A DNA stretch of 46,142 bases, from assembly GCA_002441545.1 (NCBI GenBank), contig DJWL01000017.1:1-46142 (forward strand), read 5' to 3'. Below, in pieces: positions 39,899 through 46,142 of this stretch. This DNA is from Flavobacteriaceae bacterium UBA6231. GTDB lineage: Bacteria > Bacteroidota > Bacteroidia > Flavobacteriales > Flavobacteriaceae. The number at the start of each line of letters is the position of its first letter. Position 1 is the first letter of the stretch. The notes under the pieces are model-generated. The model did not search any database. It was not told where the DNA came from and worked only from the letters and a program-made list of their open reading frames with translations. Both the position numbers and the translations under genes were made by a program.

Positions 39899-40079
39899 TA
39901 ATTAGAATTAGGCACAATAATTGTTAATTTTGGATTTAAATAAAAGCCTATTTTTATTCTTTTATTCGTGAATACAAAAATAGTTTTTTCTTAATTAAAT
40001 TATAACTTTAACAACTATCAAAAAGTTTCTAAAAATATTATCAAAAATAGCAGGTGTCCTACTGTTATTATTCATCATT

Positions 40080-43000
40080 TTGGTGTTGATATTATCTATT
40101 CCAGCAGTTCAAACTAGGATAGGGAATTATGTTACCAATATGATTAATGATGATTTTGGTACGCACATTAACATAGATAAAGTTGGTTTACAGTTTAATG
40201 GTGATGTTGAACTTAAGAACATTTATATAGAAGATTTCAAGCAAGATACTTTAATTAGCATTACAGAACTTAATACATCCATTTTAAGTGTTAGAAATTT
40301 AATTAATGGTAGATTGGTTTTTGGAGATATTGATATTTATGGATTATTATTTAATGTTAAAACATATAAAGGTGAAACAGACACCAATCTCGATGTTTTT
40401 GTAGCCAAGTTTGATGATGATAATCCAAGAAAAGAAAAAAGTGGTTTTTTATTATCATCTAGTGATGTTTCTATTTATGATGGTGTTTTTAAACTTTCTG
40501 ACGAGAATAAAACATCAGAAAAAATTTTAGATTTTGAAGATTTAAATATCAATGCAACCAATTTTTTAATTAACGGAAGTGATGTTAGTGCCAGAATTAA
40601 TACACTAGCACTTAAAGATAGCAGAGGAGTTGTTATAAAAAATATGATGACAAATTTCTCGTACACGCTTCAAGATATGACCTTTGCTAACTTAGAAATT
40701 AAAACAACCAATTCTATTTTAAAAGGAGATTTAAAATTTTCGTACAATAGAGAGGATTTTAAAAATTTTGAAGATAAAGTTAATGTAAAAGCTAAGTTTA
40801 CAGATTCAAACATTCTTCTAAACGAGTTAAACACTTTTTATAATGAATTTGGCGAAAATCAACATGCTAAATTTAGTGTGGATTTATCAGGTACATTAAA
40901 TAATTTAAAAGCCAATAATTTGAATTTAGATACTAGTACCAATTCAAAAATAATTGGAAGTTTCAATTTTAAAAACCTTTTCAATAAAGAAGAAAACAAT
41001 TTTTATATGTTTGCTAAGTTTAGCAATTTAACTTCTACTTATAAAGATTTGAAAGCACTTTTGCCAAATGTTTTGGGTCAATCTATACCATCTTCATTTG
41101 ACCGATTAGGAAAATTCACTTTAATAGGACAAACAGAATTAACTCCCTCAACAATTTTAGCAGATTTAAGTATCGAAACAGAGCTTGGTTTTGTTAATTC
41201 TAATTTGAGTATGACCAAAATTGATAATATTGATAATGCTTCTTATAAAGGTAGAGTTATGTTTAATGACTTTGATTTTGGAACTTTAGTAAATGACCCC
41301 AATTTTGGACATGTTAGTTTGGATGTTGATGTAAATGGAACTGGTTTTGTTGCAGAAACCATTGATACACAAGTTAAAGGAGATGTGTTTCAAATTGAAT
41401 TTAATAACTACAACTATCAAAACATTAAAGTAGCCGGAAATGTGAGAAACCGCATTTTTGATGGAAATTTTGATGTTAACGATAATAATTTAAAACTAAA
41501 CTTTAATGGCCTTGCAGATTTTTCAGAAAAGATAAAAAAGTATGATTTTGAAACAAACGTGTTTTATGCAGATTTAAAAAAATTGAACTTTGTTAAAAAT
41601 GATAGTATCTCAATTTTTCAGAGTAATGTAAGAATGAACATGAATGCAAGCGATTTAGACGACGCATATGGTCAGGTAGCATTTAAAAACACATCATACA
41701 AAAATCAGAATGATATTTATTATTTTAAAGAGTTTGCTATATCATCACGTTTCGAGGATAAAACAAGATTCGTTCAAATTAACTCGCCAGATATTATAGA
41801 GGGAACAATGAGTGGTCAATTTGTTTTTAATGATATAGCAAAACTGTTTAAAAATGCTATAGGTAGTATTTACACAAATTATATTCCATATAAGGTAAAA
41901 CAAAACCAATCAATCAATTTTAATTTTAAGATTTATAACAAAATAATTGAAGTTTTTTATCCTGAAATTAGGCTGGGAAAAAACACGTTTATTAGAGGCC
42001 AAGTGGAAAGTAATGAGAAAGGATTTCAACTAACTTTTAAATCACCGGAAATAAAATACCTAGATTATTTTGCAAATAATATTGAGTTGCAAGTTGATAA
42101 TAACAACCCACTTTTTAATACTTATATTGAGGTTGATAGCATTAAAACCAAATACTATAATGTTTCAAAATTTAACCTTATTAATGTAACGGTTAATGAT
42201 ACGTTGTTTATGCGTTCTGAATTTTATGGTGGAAATAAAAATAAAGACAGTTATAACTTAAGTTTTTATCATACAATTAATGAAGAAAATAAATCTGTCA
42301 TAGGTTTTAAACAGTCTGACATAACCATTAAAGATAATGTTTGGTTTATAAATGAAAAGAAAGATAATTTTAATAAGATTTCATTTGATAAAAATTTAAC
42401 CTCGTTTAATATTGATAATATTAGAATAAACCATAAAAATGAAGAGATTCAATTATCTGGAATTTTAAAGGATTCCACTCAAAAAGATATACATCTTAAA
42501 TTTAAAAATGTTGATCTCGCTAAAATAACACCAGATGTTGATAGTTTGTCATTTGCTGGTAATGTAAATGGAAAACTGGATATCCTTCAAAAGAATGGTA
42601 ATTATTTACCTAATTCCACCATTACTATTGATAATTTTAAAGTTAATGATTTTGAATTAGGATCATTTAATGCTAGCATTGAAGGAAATGATGACTTAAC
42701 AAATTATTTGGTTGATATTACAATTAAGGATGACGCATCAAAGTCATTTAGTGCCTATGGAAACATAAACGTAGCCAGATACAATTCAAATATTGATGTT
42801 GACCTTACATTCAATAAATTCAATTTAGTGCCTTTAAATCCATTATTGCAAGATGTTTTAAGTAATATAAGAGGGGAAGTTTCTGGTAAAACAAGGGTTT
42901 CCGGCAACTTAAAACGACCTGAAATTAATGGAGAACTAGTTGCCAATAATGCGGGTTTTAAAATACCATATCTAAACGTTGATTATGATATTGCAGATAA

Positions 43001-44453
43001 CACAGTTATAGCTTTAAAGAATCAAAGTTTTATTTTTAATAAATTACAATTAACAGACACTAAATTTAAGTCCAAAGGTCAACTCAATGGGTCATTAAGT
43101 CATGTAAATTTATCCGATTGGAGCTTAAACTTTGATTTGAGTACACCTCGATTATTAATTTTAAACACTTCAGAAACAGAAGATGCCTTGTATTATGGAA
43201 CCGGATTTGTTGGAGGTACTGCTTCTATAAAAGGACCAACAGACCAATTGGTTATTAACGTTATTGGAGAAACAAAACCTGGAACAATATTTAAAATCCC
43301 ATTAAGTGATACAGAATCTTTTGGAGATAATTCATATATACATTTTTTAAGTCCTGAAGAAAAATTGGCAAGAAAAAATGGGGTTGATTATAAATTTAAT
43401 GAAATTAAAGGTTTAGAACTTGATTTTGATTTAGATATTACAGAAGATGCAGAAATAGAAATTATAATAAATAAAGATACAGGACACGGACTAAAAGGTA
43501 GAGGAAATGGTGGTATACTTGTTGAAATAAACACCAATGGTAAGTTTAATATGTTTGGTGACTTTTCTGTGTTTGAAGGCGTTTATAATTTTGCTTATGG
43601 AGGATTAATTGGTAAGAAGTTTACTGTTGTACCTGGAGGAACACTTGATTGGAATGGAGACCCGTTAAAAGCCAATATTAATATAGAAGCTATTTATAAA
43701 ACGCAAGCAAATCCATCACCATTGCTCGATAACCCAATCAATAGAAGTATTCCTGTAGAGTTAAATATTAATTTAACAGGCGAATTAGAACAGCCAGAAC
43801 CAAGTTTTGATTTTGAATTCCCTAACGTAAATTCAACATTAAAATCCGAATTACAATATAGGCTTGAATCCACAGAAGACAGACAAAATCAAGCACTTTA
43901 CCTTTTATCAACAGGAGCTTTTTCTAGAGGTTTGAGCGAACTTAATTTTTCAGGAACCATAGCTGAGCGTTTAAATGGTATTGTAAATAGTATTTTTTCT
44001 AGCGATGATAGTAAATTTAATGTAGGTATAAATTATGAAGTAGGTGAGAATAGACCAGATTACAAAACCGATGATCGTTTTGACTTAACTTTGCAAACCC
44101 AAATAAGTGATAGAGTATTAATTAATGGTAAAGTTGGTGTTCCAGTTGGAGGCGAGACGCAAACGGTAGTAGCTGGTGATGTTCAAATTGAATTTTTGTT
44201 AAATGAAGATGGTACACTAAGAGCAAAAGTATTTAACAGAGAAAACAGTATACGCAATTTTGGTGAAGAAATTGGCTATACTCAAGGTGTGGGTATTTCA
44301 TATAATGTGGATTTTGACACATTTAAAGAATTGCTTCAAAAACTATTTACAAATTCTAAGAAAAGAGGAGAAATCTCTAATAAAGAACCTGATGTCGAAA
44401 CCAAAAGTTCACTGCCAGATTTTGTTGGCATCAAAAATTCTGAAAAACAATAA
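40080..44453 (+). CDS. tamB: TamB-family translocation/assembly module protein
   Basis: 1457 residues from the first canonical start (TTG, 40080). A very long protein: N-terminal membrane anchor, beta-rich repetitive middle (AsmA/TamB-like), and the C-terminal DUF490 domain (about 1080-1430; GRGNGGILVEINTNG, FEGVYNFAYGGLIGKKF, LNFSGTIAERLNGIV). TamB bridges inner and outer membrane and works with BamA-like TamA in envelope assembly or lipid transport. Coding-like sequence continues upstream of 40080 as far as 39999 in frame: ATC at 40017 followed by codons for KKFLKILSKIAGV would be a typical TamB N-terminus if the ATC were ATG. The real start is therefore uncertain and probably upstream. Confidence 0.9.
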   Translation: MVLILSIPAVQTRIGNYVTNMINDDFGTHINIDKVGLQFNGDVELKNIYIEDFKQDTLISITELNTSILSVRNLINGRLVFGDIDIYGLLFNVKTYKGETDTNLDVFVAKFDDDNPRKEKSGFLLSSSDVSIYDGVFKLSDENKTSEKILDFEDLNINATNFLINGSDVSARINTLALKDSRGVVIKNMMTNFSYTLQDMTFANLEIKTTNSILKGDLKFSYNREDFKNFEDKVNVKAKFTDSNILLNELNTFYNEFGENQHAKFSVDLSGTLNNLKANNLNLDTSTNSKIIGSFNFKNLFNKEENNFYMFAKFSNLTSTYKDLKALLPNVLGQSIPSSFDRLGKFTLIGQTELTPSTILADLSIETELGFVNSNLSMTKIDNIDNASYKGRVMFNDFDFGTLVNDPNFGHVSLDVDVNGTGFVAETIDTQVKGDVFQIEFNNYNYQNIKVAGNVRNRIFDGNFDVNDNNLKLNFNGLADFSEKIKKYDFETNVFYADLKKLNFVKNDSISIFQSNVRMNMNASDLDDAYGQVAFKNTSYKNQNDIYYFKEFAISSRFEDKTRFVQINSPDIIEGTMSGQFVFNDIAKLFKNAIGSIYTNYIPYKVKQNQSINFNFKIYNKIIEVFYPEIRLGKNTFIRGQVESNEKGFQLTFKSPEIKYLDYFANNIELQVDNNNPLFNTYIEVDSIKTKYYNVSKFNLINVTVNDTLFMRSEFYGGNKNKDSYNLSFYHTINEENKSVIGFKQSDITIKDNVWFINEKKDNFNKISFDKNLTSFNIDNIRINHKNEEIQLSGILKDSTQKDIHLKFKNVDLAKITPDVDSLSFAGNVNGKLDILQKNGNYLPNSTITIDNFKVNDFELGSFNASIEGNDDLTNYLVDITIKDDASKSFSAYGNINVARYNSNIDVDLTFNKFNLVPLNPLLQDVLSNIRGEVSGKTRVSGNLKRPEINGELVANNAGFKIPYLNVDYDIADNTVIALKNQSFIFNKLQLTDTKFKSKGQLNGSLSHVNLSDWSLNFDLSTPRLLILNTSETEDALYYGTGFVGGTASIKGPTDQLVINVIGETKPGTIFKIPLSDTESFGDNSYIHFLSPEEKLARKNGVDYKFNEIKGLELDFDLDITEDAEIEIIINKDTGHGLKGRGNGGILVEINTNGKFNMFGDFSVFEGVYNFAYGGLIGKKFTVVPGGTLDWNGDPLKANINIEAIYKTQANPSPLLDNPINRSIPVELNINLTGELEQPEPSFDFEFPNVNSTLKSELQYRLESTEDRQNQALYLLSTGAFSRGLSELNFSGTIAERLNGIVNSIFSSDDSKFNVGINYEVGENRPDYKTDDRFDLTLQTQISDRVLINGKVGVPVGGETQTVVAGDVQIEFLLNEDGTLRAKVFNRENSIRNFGEEIGYTQGVGISYNVDFDTFKELLQKLFTNSKKRGEISNKEPDVETKSSLPDFVGIKNSEKQ

Positions 44454-44611
44454 AATTCATAATAATTACCTGTTTCAAATAATGATTTAATAAAAAATGA
44501 TGTTTTTTATTAACTAAAACGTTGTAGTTTTGGCACTTGCGTAAAAAAAACAAAATGCTATTAGTTATCTAATTTTTTGTTTAGTAATTTTACTTTATAA
44601 TTAAATAATAA

Positions 44612-45598
44612 ATGTCAAAAACAATTAAAAAAATAGGTGTTTTAACATCAGGAGGCGATGCTCCTGGTATGAATGCAGCAATTAGATCTGTTGTTAGAAC
44701 ATGTGCTTATCATAATATAGAATGTGTTGGTGTTTACCGTGGGTATGAGGGTTTGATGGAAGGAGATTTTAAAGAAATGAATGCTAGAAGTGTTAAGGAT
44801 ATCATTAATAGAGGAGGTACTATATTAAAGTCTGCAAGATCTATGGCCTTTAGAACCAAAGAAGGAAGAGTATTAGCCCATAGTCAATTAAAACAAGCCA
44901 ATATAGATGCATTAGTTCTAATTGGAGGAGATGGAACTTTTACTGGAGGAATGATTTTTAATCAAGAGTTTGGTTATCCGGTAATTGGAATTCCTGGAAC
45001 TATAGATAATGATATTTACGGAACTTCACATACATTAGGTTTTGATACAGCTTTAAATACAGTCGTTGATGCCATTGATAAAATTAGAGATACTGCCAGT
45101 TCACATAATAGATTATTTTTTATTGAGGTTATGGGTCGTGACGTAGGTCACATTGCTTTAAATGTTGGTGTTGGTGCTGGCGCAGAAGAAATCTTAATAC
45201 CTGAAGAAGATCTTGGTTTAGATAGATTAGTTGAATCATTAAGAAGAAGCAGACAATCAGGAAAATCATCTAGTATAGTTATAGTTGCTGAAGGTGATAA
45301 AATAGGTAAAAGTGTCTTTGAATTGAAAGACTATGTTGACGAAAATATGGAGGGTTATGATGTACGTGTTTCTGTACTTGGGCATATGCAACGAGGAGGT
45401 TCACCATCATGTTTCGATCGTGTTTTAGCAAGTAGAATGGGTGTGAAAGCAGTTGAATCGTTAATGGCTGGAAAAACCAATTATATGGTTGGCTTAATCA
45501 ATAACGAAATGGAGTTAACACCTTTAGAAAGTGCAATTAAAGGAAAATCAAAAATAAATTTAGAATTACTGCGTGTGTCTGAAATCATGGCCACTTAA
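44612..45598 (+). CDS. pfkA: ATP-dependent 6-phosphofructokinase
   Basis: 328 residues. GVLTSGGDAPGMNAAIRS at the N-terminus, GGDGTFTGG, the catalytic PGTIDNDI, and MGRDVGHIALNVGVGAGAEEILIPE; HMQRGGSPSCFDRVLAS near the C-terminus. Standard bacterial PfkA length. It phosphorylates fructose 6-phosphate in glycolysis. The 158-base gap upstream has a TAGTTTTG -7-like match near 44526. gapA starts 18 bases after the stop. Confidence 0.96.
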   Translation: MSKTIKKIGVLTSGGDAPGMNAAIRSVVRTCAYHNIECVGVYRGYEGLMEGDFKEMNARSVKDIINRGGTILKSARSMAFRTKEGRVLAHSQLKQANIDALVLIGGDGTFTGGMIFNQEFGYPVIGIPGTIDNDIYGTSHTLGFDTALNTVVDAIDKIRDTASSHNRLFFIEVMGRDVGHIALNVGVGAGAEEILIPEEDLGLDRLVESLRRSRQSGKSSSIVIVAEGDKIGKSVFELKDYVDENMEGYDVRVSVLGHMQRGGSPSCFDRVLASRMGVKAVESLMAGKTNYMVGLINNEMELTPLESAIKGKSKINLELLRVSEIMAT

Positions 45599-45616
45599 CA
45601 AATTAATGTAAATAAA

Positions 45617-46142
45617 ATGTCAAAATTAAAATTAGGAATTAACGGATTTGGTAGAATTGGAAGAATAGCTTTTAGAGTAGCTGCTTCAAGACCTGATATT
45701 GAAATAGTAGGAATTAATGATCTTTTAGATGTAGAACATTTAGCTTACTTATTAAAATACGATTCAGTTCATGGAAAATTTAACGGAACTGTTGAAGTAA
45801 AAAATGGAAACTTAGTAGTAAACGGAAATGAAATTAGAATTACAGCCGAGCGTAATCCAGAAGACTTAAAATGGGATGTAGTAGGTGCTGAAGTTGTTTT
45901 AGATTGTACAGGTATTTTTACATCTTTAGAAGGTGCACAAAAGCATATTACTGCAGGTGCTAAAAAAGTAGCTATTTCTGCTCCATCTGCAGACGCACCA
46001 ATGTTTGTTATGGGAGTTAACCATAAAGAAATTACTGCTGCTCATACAATTGTATCTAACGCTTCATGTACCACAAACTGTTTGGCCCCTTTAGCTAAAG
46101 TTATAAATGATAATTTCGGAATTGTTGAAGGTTTAATGACAA
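45617..46142 (+). CDS. gapA: Glyceraldehyde-3-phosphate dehydrogenase, 3' end beyond window
   Basis: My translation from the ATG at 45617 gives 175 residues to the window end: KLGINGFGRIGR (NAD site) and the catalytic SNASCTTNCLAP with Cys in the active site. A type I NAD-dependent GAPDH; about half of the protein is present. It forms a glycolytic pair with pfkA. Confidence 0.96.
   Translation, partial: MSKLKLGINGFGRIGRIAFRVAASRPDIEIVGINDLLDVEHLAYLLKYDSVHGKFNGTVEVKNGNLVVNGNEIRITAERNPEDLKWDVVGAEVVLDCTGIFTSLEGAQKHITAGAKKVAISAPSADAPMFVMGVNHKEITAAHTIVSNASCTTNCLAPLAKVINDNFGIVEGLMT

Overview
The window is AT-rich (roughly 30% GC by eye) and looks like chromosome of a marine-type Bacteroidetes bacterium, most likely Flavobacteriaceae. 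The promoters carry the Bacteroidetes -7 element (TAnnTTTG), Shine-Dalgarno sequences are weak or absent, and the genes (phosphate-selective-type porin, OmpP1/FadL, DUF4159, a TamB homologue divergent from tsaD, fused MoaC-MoaB) are typical of that phylum. No tRNA, rRNA, CRISPR array, intact IS element or phage gene was seen.

Layout. (1) 1-3145: a truncated sterol desaturase-like gene, then a sorA-sorB-like sulfite dehydrogenase pair on the minus strand, divergent from an unknown six-TM protein. (2) 3486-7347: two exported double-rhodanese proteins, an OprP-type porin and a Crp-family regulator. (3) 7438-14302: a molybdenum-cofactor operon (moeA, a ModE-type HTH protein, TauE/SafE permease, mobA, moaD, moeB-rhodanese, moaE, moaC-moaB fusion, moaA), interrupted by a REP-like palindrome and a decayed four-helix-bundle gene. 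(4) 14305-23314: a dodecaheme cytochrome c, divergent from a polysulfide/thiosulfate reductase-type operon (psrA, psrB, psrC-like), two YeeE/YedE half-transporters, two membrane-anchored rhodanese-like proteins with the same lysine-rich Gly-Gly-Cys tail, and a second Crp paralogue. (5) 23401-34538: a stress/low-oxygen-like island with FadL, a flavin split-barrel protein, thioredoxin, a PAS histidine kinase, a response regulator fused to a Crp/FNR domain, three UspA proteins, an ATP-cone/PD-(D/E)XK protein, a beta-CASP nuclease and Hsp20. (6) 34535-46142: housekeeping genes (methyltransferases, AI-2E family protein, rsmE, tsaD, tamB, pfkA, start of gapA).

How it works together (partly inference). 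SorA needs Mo-molybdopterin and PsrA needs bis-MGD; region 3 can supply both. Two palindromic operator families tie regions 1-5 together. TGTAAC-N4-GTTACA lies upstream of the sor, rhodanese/porin and psr units. ATGAY-N4-RTCAT lies, at a constant distance of about 30 bp from a -7 element, upstream of the rhodanese/porin, moeA, psr, fadL, flavin-protein, uspA1, uspA2 and hsp20 units. The recognition helices of the three Crp-type regulators encoded here fit these two motifs: R-V at the Crp R180/E181 positions suits TGTAA, and T-E at the same positions suits ATGA. The picture is a sulfur-compound respiration/oxidation module with its own cofactor supply, controlled jointly by a possible haem-PAS two-component system and by two Crp paralogues whose only two cysteines are conserved. 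The most novel-looking part is the pair of catalytically dead rhodaneses ending in the same Gly-Gly-Cys tail, next to split YeeE transporters.
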